64,000 nt of DNA from Tigriopus japonicus. Lineage: Eukaryota > Arthropoda > Copepoda > Harpacticoida > Harpacticidae. The notes under the pieces are model-generated. The model was not told where the DNA came from and did no database searches. It saw only the letters and a list, made by a program, of their open reading frames with translations. A program made the position numbers and the translations under genes. Below are positions 12,901 through 25,160 of this stretch, piece by piece. Where the stretch lies: contig CM021314.1 of the NCBI GenBank assembly GCA_010645155.1, positions 346,364 through 410,363 of the forward strand, read 5' to 3'. Every line of letters starts with the position of its first letter. The stretch's first letter is position 1.

Positions 12901-14699
12901 TGGGATGGATTGACCTACTTTGCCTTAAAACAATCCACAGACATCTTAAGCATGCAATGAGTCGGAAAAAGACAGAATATTTATTGAAAAGTCAAATTCA
13001 AATTGAGTTTGTGATGAGATGGTTTGACAATCCCATTGGATTTTAGTCAATGACCCTTCTCTTTAAAAGCCAGAGGAAAACAATGTGTTACATAATTAAT
13101 TCATATTTCAACCTTTCACATGATAACAACTATCTTTGTAACTGTTGATCGGAATGACTTCAAAGAATGGCACCACTTCGAATACACACAATAAACGGAC
13201 ATTAAACGAGGTCGTGCGTAGCTGTCAGGTCAAAATTTGAATTGCATAATAGAGATATCTCACAGACCTGAAATTAGTTTTCGACAGCCTAGGGTTGACA
13301 CGAAAATGGCCTAATGTCTGTCAGAAGTCAGGAAAAGAGCCTGTTTTTGCCCCAACAAACTTGGTTCGAGAAAAAAACATGAGCTAGACCAACACACCTA
13401 TAAAATATCATGTCATAAAATAAGCCCCAGGGTTAGGGGTAGTGATTTGAACGTCTGAATAAAACAAAGCAATCAAAGTGTGGATCTTGAGATCGAGAAA
13501 AGTCTTTTTCAAAGGCGTGTTCAGAGTGATGAACGCTTTACCCAAAAATATGTGCACGATATTTCTGAAAAGACTGAAACAATATAGCTTGGATATTATA
13601 TTGAAATGTGCATGAACTTAATCAATTGAAAATTAACGAAGCTGGTTTTTGAAAACAAAGAAGTTTATAAACTCCTATTGTTTTTGCATTTTTGAAGGTG
13701 ACCCTGGTGGTCATGCTGACACAAAGAAAAAGGTGGGGATATTTCGGTCTAAAGCCAAATCAAAGAACACGATGATTGTGATTTATTGTATGGTATATTT
13801 GAATTGTTTTTTTAAAACGTAATTTCTAACAAAGTAAGTCATAAAACTAATGTTGATTACTGCCTTATTGACCTTTTTTGTGTTGGCGCTTTCATAGAGA
13901 CTGATCAAAAGAAGATTGTAAAACTTCAACTTGTTAAAAGTTCGTTATCTTAAATGTAATCAAATCTAATCCAGTTGGACAGGAGCTGGAAATGGGCATA
14001 TAGAAAAAAAGAGATTTCTGATGTTTATCAACAACGACAATGCTAGTTTGGTACACACGGTCATTAGAGGCTAGCAGACCATTTCTATTGAAACGCGCTT
14101 CAAAATTGGTTTCATCGAATGAATCTATCGAAATTGAGTTGGTTTTAATTAGATCTACCGGATTTAGGTCATTTTTCACATGGCCTTGCATTGCAAAAGA
14201 TAGAAAATCATCTAACGTAGTCTTTGATTCTTGTCAACATCCAATCAGTTTTTCTACTTGAGCTATTGTTAGACCCTAAAATTAAAATCCTAATCACGTG
14301 AAATTTTGGGCTGTTAAAACCAAATCAGTGGTTGAACAAGTACACGATTCTTCTTGATCTAATGAAACATCACTTTAGTCGGTGTTAGTTCGAAAATTCC
14401 TGCATGTTAAAACAAAAAAAGAGAAAGAGAAAGTAGCACTCATTTGACCATTAAAGGGTCATTAGGAAAAAAGAATGCGCGTGACATTCGTCGATTACGA
14501 AAGGTTAGAAATAGTTGAAAGCATCTGAATTCTTTCGATCGAACTAGTTTTGTGAAGCACACATCAGAGGAAATGGGTTTTTGGGTTTGAAACCCTCTGA
14601 TTAATGATATATGAGTTTTACCGCTCTCGTTATGAACAAAGCTTTTCATTTATAATTTGGATCGAATTTTATATTATTTTATAATTATATTATAACATT
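9971..14699. other. Intergenic, no recognised gene
   Basis: Nothing here matches a family I recognise. A ~50-codon open frame at about 10500-10650 (+) preceded by tattag and followed by gtgatc could be an isolated exon, but it has no partner. A 105-codon - strand frame at 11834-12151 has no recognisable domain. A short TCAG run lies near 12160-12180. Confidence 0.4.
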
Positions 14700-14815
14700 T
14701 ATATAAAAGTTGGTCTACCAATGAGTTACTGTTGGCAATTCTATACAACCCTGCAGTAGTGGGTTCATCAGGAATAGTATTTGAAAATTTGTCTAATCCT
14801 TGCTTAATTTGTAAA
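14700..14815 (-). mobile_element. LINE ORF2 C-terminal tail fragment
   Basis: Read on the - strand, the fragment gives QGLDKFSNTIPDEP..AGLYR..NSNSLVDQ. It is the typical C-terminal end of jockey/CR1-type LINE proteins (K.LDKFL..IPDEP...NSL.D). It matches the fragment at 52430-52540 codon for codon. It is an extreme 5' truncation, as is usual for LINE copies. Confidence 0.7.
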
Positions 14816-16396
14816 AAATATGTCATAATCCTTCTTTTTGCTGGGACTTTCCCTTTTCTGGTTATTCATTTTGAGCTTCAAGAAGCAAAATTGGGACAAA
14901 TTTTATGATGTAAGTAAGCGCTTGCTGATTAACTTTGTCCCTCAAAAAACTGATAGGACATTTTACGATAGCTTTCCATCACCATGAGCAAAGGATAAAA
15001 CATCTTGCGCTTCCTTTCCGTTTTTGAAATAAACATTTTGAGTTTTATGACGTAGAATGCCTAAACCTTATATGGAAAACAGAATCCTAGACACGATATC
15101 AGTAATGCTCAGCCGTCCACAAAACCAACCCTCATGATGACAAATGAAAAAAACCGCTCCAAATTTACATGGTGATTTCATGCTTAGATTCTTGGCTTAA
15201 AAGGCATTATAAATGTAGTTTTGGAGCCCAAACAAACTCTTTTCTGGGTGGTTCAATCCAGACTCAACAGGTTTTAAAAGTTGGAAGAGTGGAAGAAAAT
15301 TCAATTCACATGTGATTCGATGGAGGAACTTGTTTGAGTTCATCATGTTTAATCAAGGATGGCTGAAGTACAGTGGTTCTTGGTTTAATGGTCTTGTTTT
15401 TGACACCAAGAAAAAATGCTGATGCTTCATGAAAACATGTTGAACAATGAAGAGAGCTTGAAATGTTGTTTATTCATTGTTTAATCCAACTTTGTCTACA
15501 TGATGGATGATCTCCCATGATGTTTTGGTTTTGAGTAAGCTCACGGATTAAAGCGTCACTTCAAGAATTTGTTTCTATGTTGAGGTAGGCCGAAAAGCCT
15601 GTAAAAGATTCACATCTGTGACAAACCATATCCTTTTGTACGATGGCTTTTAAACCGCTCTCAAAATGAAACTTCATTCACTGGGAATGCCCGTGGTAGG
15701 CACTTGATTTATTGGCATTTGAGCGTTAAGGCGGATTCCAGATCAGATTATGTTTTTAGAAATTCATGCCGTCTCATTGGAGCCACAAAAGAAAATGTAA
15801 TGCCCACATCAAGGAGATTGACAGGTTCAGAAACACCAAATCAACTCATCTCGAGATTGAAAAAGAGGGAATAATTATACATTTCAAAACAGATCCAACA
15901 GAATGCTCATCCTACCATTTCAAACATCAGACTCTGAATCTTTGGAATAACAGGATTTGACTTCATCATACGAAAATCCTGTCAAGCGTTCCAAGCAAAG
16001 AAAAAGAGAGGAATTGTGGTTCGACCCAATCTAGCGGTAAATTTAGTGCCCGAGTTTGATTTAAGAGATTATTGAGGTAGTTCTTTGAGGCTCAAATGTC
16101 TCCCTAAGATGAAGAGCCCCGTCTAATCCAAATCCTAGTTCAAACTTTAGAGAGATAGGCCCAATTCGTTCAAGCACAATGTTCAGTGTGGTCATGTATT
16201 GGATTTGAGGTCCAACGTGGAAGATTGAATTGTTTCAAAAAACTGTTCTAAAGTACGGATTTTGAGCCCCTCGAAATTTAGGTCATCCTAATAATGAAGA
16301 TTTAGGACATACAAATTTTCATCGGCAACTAATGCAGCAATTATCTTGAAGTAGTTAAAGCTTTGTGTTAGATCATTGAGCATAACTATTCTTCGA
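14816..16396. other. Intergenic, nothing recognised
   Basis: No coding family, inverted-repeat pair or array was recognised in this AT-rich stretch. Confidence 0.4.
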
Positions 16397-16404
16397 CTGA
16401 TAAA

Positions 16405-16912
16405 TAGGGCCCGGAAATGTACATAACATATTTCACAATATTTTTTCCATTTCTCCTCGATATTTTGAAATATTTTGGCTGTTTTGAGGAAAAACTAAAT
16501 ATGTTCTTGATTTTTTGGGAAGAAAGAAATATTTCAAGAATATTTGAGGGAAATAAATGAATGGTCGGTGCACAACCGAAATGAACCAAATATGCCAAAA
16601 CGTCTACTAAAAGCATAAAGGTATTTGTACTTACGTTAAACATTAAAAGTTATAACTACTGGCATATACGCAAGCAACTTTCGAGGCCAATTGAAAATTT
16701 CATTCTTAAATCAGTGAAGTGTCAAGGGTGCCTCCAAAAATGATTCATTTCATTGGACTTCCCAAAAATGCATTGCATAAATTGGTGCACAGAGATGCAA
16801 TTACCAAATAATGGCATTGTCATTTTTTTAAAAATATCCAGCTTGTCCTTCTGAAATGAAGCAAAATGTTTAAGATTTTGTCATTTTTTAGCAAACATAT
16901 TTCCGGACCCTA
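16405..16912. mobile_element. hAT-type MITE, GGCCCGGAAA family
   Basis: Terminal inverted repeats TAGGGCCCGGAAATGT (left) and its near complement ACATATTTCCGGACCCTA (right) bound 508 bp. An 8 bp duplication, CTGATAAA at 16397-16404 and TTGATAAA at 16913-16920, differs by one base and fits the hAT pattern nTnnnnAn. There is no transposase frame, so it is non-autonomous. A relative lies at 44547-45090. Confidence 0.85.
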
Positions 16913-16920
16913 TTGATAAA

Positions 16921-19188
16921 ACCTATGGGTTTTTAATAACAAATACTATTTGCCGACAAGCTGTCTAGTCTAACTCAGGTTCAAAAAAAACTTGCAAAAT
17001 GACACTTTTGACTCTTTTCTATCCCCACATTTCAAATTATCATATCTTACAGGATTTGTGGCATCATATTCTTAAAACCGTATTAGGAGTTTTCAATGCT
17101 AAAAATTTGAACATTTCAGCCGAAAATGACGATAATTTTTGACAAATCGAAGGCAAATTGCGACCCCAAAACAAAACTTTTTGCAAGCCTCAATTCTGAC
17201 CAAGCCAGCAGATCGTGTTTTCGAAATCAAATGTAACCTAATCAACAAGAGGGTATTTGGGGCACATTTCTGATTCAAGTTCACCCACACCTGTGTACTG
17301 CAAACAAACATATCTTTTGACAGATTTGGAAGGTCTACGATTTACGTCAATCTAAGTTGGACCATGGGGATTATCGTAGGTTTTCCATTCAAAGGAGCCA
17401 ATTTAAGCTCATCAACATGAAAGCTGGTCTGAACGATGAGGTCCTGTTCTGTCTCGAATTCCTTTCTTGAGTGACAAACTTCTTGGTGAAAGATCGCTCA
17501 AGCATTATAGCACTCTTAGGCCTCTTCAGAGATCTCCTGTCAATTCATCTTACGTATGTTATGGTGAATCCAATTGACCCTGGGTTGTTCATTAAACTTT
17601 CAGGTTTGATTTCTTCATTATGCTAATGGTCCATATTGATACCTAACTCAAAAGCGTATTTGTGTGTCCGGGATAAAAATGTTGAGTAACGTGGGCAAAT
17701 CGAAATGAACAGAAATAATGACATTTGGAAGTAATTGTTGTGGGCCAATTTTTTTGTCCTTTAGAAATACAACCAAACGATTCAATCAAAATCAATCAAC
17801 CTAAGAGTAGCCGTTGCAACTTGTTCAGGATTTCAATCAGAAATTGGGAAGCTTGAGATTTTACAATGCGCTTGAAACTTTGTCAGATACTTCTCCATGT
17901 GTAATCAAATATATTGGCCAGTTCAAATTTTGACTTCGATTCGTCAAAAGCCAGCATTCCTTGACTATTTGTAGAAAAGCACATTATGTCATAAGGAATT
18001 GACCAAACTCCGATTTTTTGAGAGCAGAGGCCAGAGAACAAACTTTCCTCTAAAGCGAAGTCACATGATGACATGATCCACGAGGAAGTTTTTTTTGCAA
18101 CTAGTTCTCATGAATTGCCAAATTTGGGTTTTCAATGGGACATGCACAAAGGTTGCTCAAGTGAGGTTTTTAAGTCATACCGCTAGCGGTAAAACAGGGC
18201 TATTGGCTGTGCCAGACGAAATATCATGCATAATATTTGATAGAAACTGCAATCGTTAGGTTTTTGTGAAAGTAAGAAACCGAACTTTGGCGAAATTTTG
18301 ATTAAAGCTAATTTGGCCTTAATGGCAAAACTGATCGGAAGGCTCCGGTAATGACCCTTCAATATGCACAATTCATCTTCTGGGTGATTGAATCAAACGC
18401 AGTTAAGCAGGCCTTAAACTATTGCAAAAATAGAACTTAACAATGATCCAGAAAATAATTTTACGGTTCTTAGTTTTTCAACTGCTTCCATTGAATTATT
18501 TGAAAACTTGAAAATGTTTCCCATAGGGAGAGATTAAATAGTTTTTATCACTTCTTTCTAGGAGTGTATGATCTTAAGTAGCTCATTTTCTATAAACTAA
18601 ACTAAACATACATGTATTAGCTCAGTTTATATACCCTGTGACAAGATTTTTCTGTCACAACGTTCGTCAAATTCTGTAACGCGACGGTTGAGTCAAGAAC
18701 GTCTCCAGAGGTGGACTTTTCACGGCACGGCAAAACGGGCCGGAGGTGACCCCAATCAAGTGAAAAGCAAGGATCCAATGCTAATTCAGCCGAAAATTTA
18801 GACAAGCCTCTTTTGTCTTTTGGCTAATTTGGCTGGGGGAACTGTCAAAGAGGAAGCCTCTACTAGATTAAGGGTTGAAAGCAAGTGTTGCAATGTTCAA
18901 AATGACTTTAACATGCTCATTGATTGGCCCCAAGAGCAATCGTTGGTTTGAATGGTAAACAAAGGTGACTTAACTTATTGTTTTGCCACACTTTTAGTCA
19001 GATGGTCTGTCCTAATTTGTTGGTCCAAATACAATTACTCTTAAGAAGACAAGGTGCCACAGGGTCCCTGAAGAAAGTAGATGAAAATCAAAAATAGTGA
19101 CAAAACAATCAGAGTATTGTTAAGAACCTATTAAGCAACATATTGGACAAAACTTCTTCTTTGCTCCTCTTCAGAACTTCATGATTTG
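16921..19188. other. Intergenic, nothing recognised
   Basis: No gene family, repeat array or element boundary was recognised. Short open frames of about 60-70 codons on the - strand show no domain. Confidence 0.4.
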
Positions 19189-19459
19189 AATGGATGAGTG
19201 TAATCGAACGAATTCAGCTGGAGATTCTGGGGCCAAAATGGCTAGGGATGGGTCAGAACTAGGTTTGGACATTTCATAGTTTTAGTTTGCTACGTGAGGA
19301 AAAAATCTTATTTCAATTGATTGTCAAAATGAAGAAAACGAATTGGGCTCGAGAATTTTGATTGAGTTTTATGGAGAAATTTGGCCTGTCTCTGACCCAT
19401 CCCTAGCCATTTTGGCACCAGAATCCCCAGCTGAATTCATTCGATTACACTCATCCATT
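19189..19459. mobile_element. Foldback element with 69 bp inverted arms
   Basis: Arms 19189-19257 and 19391-19459 are reverse complements at 66 of 69 positions, around a 133 bp spacer. The inner part of each arm carries TAGGGATGGGTCAGA, which resembles a hAT end. The flanking AAAATGGC continues as an inverted rather than a direct repeat, so the whole foldback looks like the unit. There is no coding content. Confidence 0.75.
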
Positions 19460-19924
19460 GTTATAGAATTTCATGAAAGACTAGTCTAATCTGAATATTA
19501 GAACAATCAACATATATCTCTTGGTATTCTTGGTATTATGTAAGATCCATAGTGAAAGAACTGCCAGTTTGACTTTATTTGTTCAGAATGCAGTTATATA
19601 CTAGAAAGATGTGTTTCAGAGACCAATTTAAAGATATGAGAACTGTTTCATAATGTTAAAGTTGATTCTGATTCGTATTGTCTCATTTCAAACAATCTAA
19701 TGTCAGTTTATTTCTAGTTAAGCGTAGTTTTTTGTAAGTTTCAATGGTAGTCAAATTTGTCTTAATATTTTCATGTATTCAAGTGTTTTCTATTTTTATT
19801 TTTCGTTTATGAGTTAGTCTAATGACTAGCATAAGTTCAAATGATGCAAATGAACCTGGTTCATTGAAAAGGTGTGTTCTAGGCTGAGTAAGAGTGAAGA
19901 TAGGAGTTTGTTCTAAGGGTGTTT
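19460..19924. other. 3' decay zone beside LINE
   Basis: Nothing clear is coded here. It may include the degraded 3' end of the adjacent - strand LINE, since faint in-frame residues continue to about 19800. Confidence 0.3.
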
Positions 19925-20860
19925 AATCTGTTTATTGAGATGCTCTCAGAACGCAGGTAAAACCTCTACAATCGCTACAACTGATCTCAAATCCTGGGTT
20001 AGGACAGAGCCCATGAATGCTCTTGAAAACATACAGTATCAGATGCCTTTCATACCTTCTCTGAGTACTGTACAGCCCTAACTTCTTGAGCCTCTCCCAG
20101 TACGAGAGCTCTCTCATTCCTGTGATGTTCCTAGTAAAACATCAAACCTGCTCGACCTTTTGCAAACCTGCTGAACTCATTGGAGCCCAAATGGGGAAAG
20201 CATATTCAAGATGCGGTTGAACAATCGACTTGTACAGAGTTAGCATCGTAATACTATCTTTGGACTTGAAAGTGCGATATATCCAGCCGCACGTTTGAAA
20301 TGCCTTCCCCACTTTCAACTGGATATGCTTATCAAACTTTCTATCATCTTGGACGACAACTCTTAATCCCTCATAGACGATACCTGCTCAATATCACAAC
20401 CTCCATTGTCTTTGAGCGGAACATCTAAATTTGACACCCCATACGTCATGATGCGGAATTTCATCCCGTTCAATGCCATATTACTCTCACCAACCCAAGA
20501 GTATACTTTCTCCAAGTCATCTACTAAACATTTTGAGTCCTAACCATTCCTTCCACAAATTTATTTTGTATCATCAGCATATGAAGAAAAACTGAATTTT
20601 GTTCTAAACTTTTGGAGAGGAGCAACAAAGAGAATGAACAGGAGCGGACGTAAAATTGAACCTTGCGGAACACCTGACTTGACATCATACATGCCACTAA
20701 ATCATCCTTCAACTTTAACTATTTGGTTCCTTTTGCTCATGAAACTATCTATCCAATTCAGGACCTTACCCTGAATCCCAAACTCTCTGAGTTGATCGAG
20801 CAAAAGACCATGATCTACCTTATCAAAGGCCTTGGCAAAGTCAAGATAGACTGCATATAG
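19925..20860 (-). pseudogene. LINE reverse transcriptase fragment (jockey/CR1-like)
   Basis: The - strand encodes, in order and with frame breaks, DFAKAFDKVDHGLLLDQL (near 20855), a GVPQGSI motif (near 20670), YADDT (near 20575), and a C-terminal block YWERLKKLGLY...RRYERHLILYV (20117 downward). These are reverse transcriptase catalytic blocks and the LINE thumb/C-terminal region. The endonuclease and the N-terminal part of the RT are missing, and stops interrupt the frame, so this is a dead 5'-truncated copy. Confidence 0.85.
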
Positions 20861-21053
20861 TTTGATTCAGAGCCCCTGATGGTCCCCAATTTACAATTTT
20901 TCCTTCCCCGAGTTAAGTGGCCAACCCTGTACCGTAGGATCTGTGTTAACATTAAAACTAGTTTTCACCTAAAGCTTTAAATGAAAACCAAGCAATGAAT
21001 GAATGATGTGAAAACAACAATAATATTTCTCTGTTTCTTGATCAAAATGAATT

Positions 21054-21059
21054 TTTATT
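21054..21059 (-). terminator. Polyadenylation signal of gene C
   Basis: TTTATT on the + strand reads AATAAA on the - strand, about 145 bp past the stop codon of gene C. Confidence 0.55.
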
Positions 21060-21200
21060 CCATAGTATTGTCAATATTCGCACATGTTAGATCACGAACA
21101 CATATTGTGTTATAGCTTGTTCTAAAGAAGACAAGGTTTGATCCTAAGTTTCTCTTGATGCAAGACGATAAATTTCCAAGTACAAAAGAGATTAACCAGT

Positions 21201-24200
21201 CTAGCAAGGTATTTGTTGATAATCCAGACTGAATCCGACAATTCCACCGGGAAAAGCAACCTGTTCATTGTTTTTGCCCTTATCCACCTCGTTTTGATTG
21301 GCAGCATAATTGATTTGAAACGGCAAATGACTCGCTAGAATTGAAAGAAAATGAGGCAAAATTAGATTGAGATCTTTTAGGGGTATCAATGAGAAAAGAA
21401 CTAGGTCTCAAAAGAAGGTGAGATTTGAACTTACAGCACACGGTGATCGAAGTAGTTGCAGTGTTATCAACATTGAATGCACGACCACAGAAATTTTGAA
21501 CACCAAGACCCATTGGAGTGGCTTTTTCCATTTCTCCGAAAGGAATCTAGAAAGAAAAGAAATACTATTAGAATGTTTTTGCTCCCAGGGTTCTCATCCA
21601 AAGGCGCAATCTGTTTTTCTCGATTCATCTTGGACTTTTTGAAGTATACACGGCCACAATTTTGATTGGATCGAGTTATTTGTGCAGCCCAGAATATATT
21701 TTATTCCATAACACTAAGTCATTTGATTGCTAAAATTGCTTCAAATGTATATTTTTCAAAACATTCTTTTGCCAAAATCCCATTTTTAAACAAACCTGGA
21801 CTAAGTCATCCGCACAATCTCCATCGGTGCCGGCAGAGTCTCCTTTGCTGGAATGAAAATTTGGTTTAGTTTAGTAGTTGTCAGAAAACTCTCGCTGGGT
21901 CTCGAATAGAAACATTTTTTTAGAATTGTATTCTATAAAATATAGAAATAAAACGAAATTGGAATGATTCTACGGTTTACCAAGATGAGCCAAACTATGT
22001 CAGGTTTCACAACGTCTATAATATTAGGTTCCAGCCCACTTACCTCAGACCAAACGAAGCCTGAAATCAATGAAGAAAATGAACTAATTGTTCTTTTTTC
22101 AAATGTATTTTTAGTGACACCAACCTGATCAATTGCCGCACCCACTGCAGGATTAATTGAAGGCGAGTAACAAATGGAACACATGCCCATTAGTCTTCGA
22201 ATGCAAATCGAATAAGCTTGTCGAGACAAATGAGTGACTGTAAGGGAGATGAAATGCGCATTTTTAGGATTCGAAAATAGGATCGTGAAAATTTGTTCTT
22301 GTTCGACTCGCCTGTTTCTTCGAGAACGGTCTCCGTGGTGGGGAAATTGAAATTGGAAATGCGACCAGTAGAGGTGGTGAAATACTGAAGACAACCCGAT
22401 GGACCAGCGATATCATCATGGTGGCATTTGTATTGGGTCACTGGAAGACAATAATTTCATTTAGACTCTCTTTAGAGTCGAGGATGTCAGTGAATCCAAG
22501 AACCACTGAATTTCCCGCACTGGGAGGCTAGTGATGAGACTTGAAATATTCAGAGGGACCAAATCACATAAAACTTGCTTGGATTGGGTTGACAATTGAA
22601 CGCTGGAGTGATAAGTTTTGCCTTTTCAAACATGTGTACTAAAGAGAGCATAGATTTGAACGAGCTCGCCCTTTTGCGGTAAAACAATTACCAGAAAAGG
22701 GTTAACTCATTCATGCTCTGTAGAATTTGTACTGAGCTTTAAGAGAGCATAACTTTTGACTCCGATTTTCGATTGAAATGAAAATTGACATAAACTAAGT
22801 ATCGTTCACAGAAGAACGCAATTGATTTGTTCCGATTGGAAGTGAAAACTCTTATCCCTGATCTCCCATTCATGAGAACCTCAGTGGTTTGATGAATCAG
22901 ATGATTACCTTTAATATCCCATTGTCGAGACATGCCCCCTCCTCCCAAAATAAAATCTAGTGTGGAACAATCTGATGACATCTCGTAGATCACTGTCAAA
23001 AAAGAACTAGATAAGTTAACGATTCTATAATTCAATCAATTTGGCACTAACTGTGTTGGCCATCGTTAAAGCCGCAAATCACTGGGGGCGATTTCGCTCG
23101 AGGATTTTTCACGGTAAACGAGTCGGTGATACAATCACCGATAGCTAAACCATTGTCTTCGATGGCACTGTCGGTTGTTCCAAGTGCAGGACCCACCAAT
23201 GAGTGTCTCTGTAAATCAAAGGAAATTACGTTGCATAAGACCAAAAAAACCGAAGGCACTTGACGCCAAGAGTTCGGCAAAAAACGATTTTCTTAGACAT
23301 TTTATCAATTCACTTAAAACCAAAAATGAACTAACTGGCGTTCATCCTTGAGGGAGTCTGGTAAGGTCATTCTTCAGTGAAAACATTTTAGCAGCTTGGA
23401 TTCTTTTTTTTCGCTTAAGCTCCATTGTCATGGTCCAAAGTGTAAGAGTCTAATTGAAATCACTTTTACTGAGAACAAACTGAATAATCGATGACAAAGT
23501 AGTAAATCATGCATGAAAAAGGTGTTTTATAGGTAAAGAAGCGGCCCGAGAAAGTTTTAAAAGCTTGAGATATTATAAGAAGCTTTTTTAAGAACGAGAT
23601 GGCAAAAGAATGGTAGTTTTAAATTACCTTTTTTCAAATTTCCATTTTCTTGGTAAAAAATTGATCTGCATGATTTCATACAAAAATAGCTCTTCTTTTA
23701 CTTCAATTTTTCATCTTGTTCGCTCACCAAGATTTTTTGGTGACATTTTCAAGGTAAGATCTAAATCTCAAAAAACAAATTAGGCCATGAAGAGCGCAAG
23801 AAACCCAAAGCAAGTTCTCTAGAAAACACGAACTCTGTACATATATATCAAGTATAACAATGTTTTAAAACTAAGTTTTTGCACCTCATTTGTCTGCCCT
23901 TGGTCGTGAAAAGCCCTAAATTCTGACACAAAAATTATGGTCTTGTAGTTTTGAAGTATTTAAACATCAAACCTTGGGTGTGTATTGTAACAAAAGCTAC
24001 CTGTTTGTGGCATCACATTGAACGCAAATTCATGACAAAATAATTGTTTTGCAAGTAAAAACTGATCAACTGGTTTTATGGTTAATTTGAGGAAGTAAGA
24101 TTTTGAAAAGTAGTTGGTAATTTGTAATTGAAAATTCGGCAATTACATGGCCAAAAATGAAATTAATAACAATTACATGTAATTGTAATTACGTAATTGT

Positions 24201-25111
24201 AATTGCAATTACAATTATTCCGCGTCTCTGCCTTTAATTCAACTATTTTTTTATTTTTGCCAAATTTCAGAGGGGAGAAAAAATCAGAGTCACGAATGCT
24301 CCGTTTTCAAACATAACCCATCCCGACAAAAATTGTCGTCATTTAAATATTGAACTTGGATGAAATTGCTTTTTCTGACTCTTCAAGCCAAGAGTTTGGC
24401 CAATCATATCGTATGATTCAAATATGGTTTGAATCACGAGTTATAGACGATACAATTAGGTGTTCCGTTTCTTTTGAAACACCCGGTGTGCTTGAAACAT
24501 GCATCCCCAAACACAAAACATATGATCTTTTCCTCATCACTTCTTAAGTCAAAGACTTCCTCTATGAAGAATAAGTGCAAAGTAGGTTACCAGTTAAGGC
24601 CGATGAACAAAACCTATGCCAAACTATCCATACCAATAAACAATAATCCTCATACATGAACTAAAAACTGTTTTGAATAATCGGGACATTTCATTAACAG
24701 AAAGAACATTAAGGCAAATAGTGAATAAAGAAAAGAATTGCTGAATAATCTAACCTTAGCACACAATTGACGATGGTGTGTCCCAATTTGCTCATTGGAA
24801 TACTGTGCAGATTGCAGTAGTGTCCGAAGGTCAAAGGTGCAAGAAGATCAAATACTGCAACTCCGTCCTACATATTTGCCAATTTCCCAATTGCTCTACT
24901 CAGGTTCTAAACTCCAGCTGCATCTAGAAACGCATGAGTCAAATTACTTCCAAAGTCGTTAAATCAACTGAACAAATCAACAACATGTACAAATAAGCTT
25001 AACATTTTTTTGGCAATTGGAGTTTAATGGCACGGTGCGTCAAATGGCTTTTTAAGTTTGGATCAAAATATCCAAAGATATTTTGGCTGGCATTTTTTGG
25101 ACCTGCAATTT

Positions 25112-25160
<49 letters not shown>

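Noticed and set aside
21933..22394. 153-codon - strand frame
   Set aside because: It merges gene C exon 22125-22237 with flanking introns; the true exon boundaries are set by conservation with gene B.
24000..24250. CRISPR-like or satellite array
   Set aside because: The AATTAC words are irregular palindromes without spacers or a fixed period.
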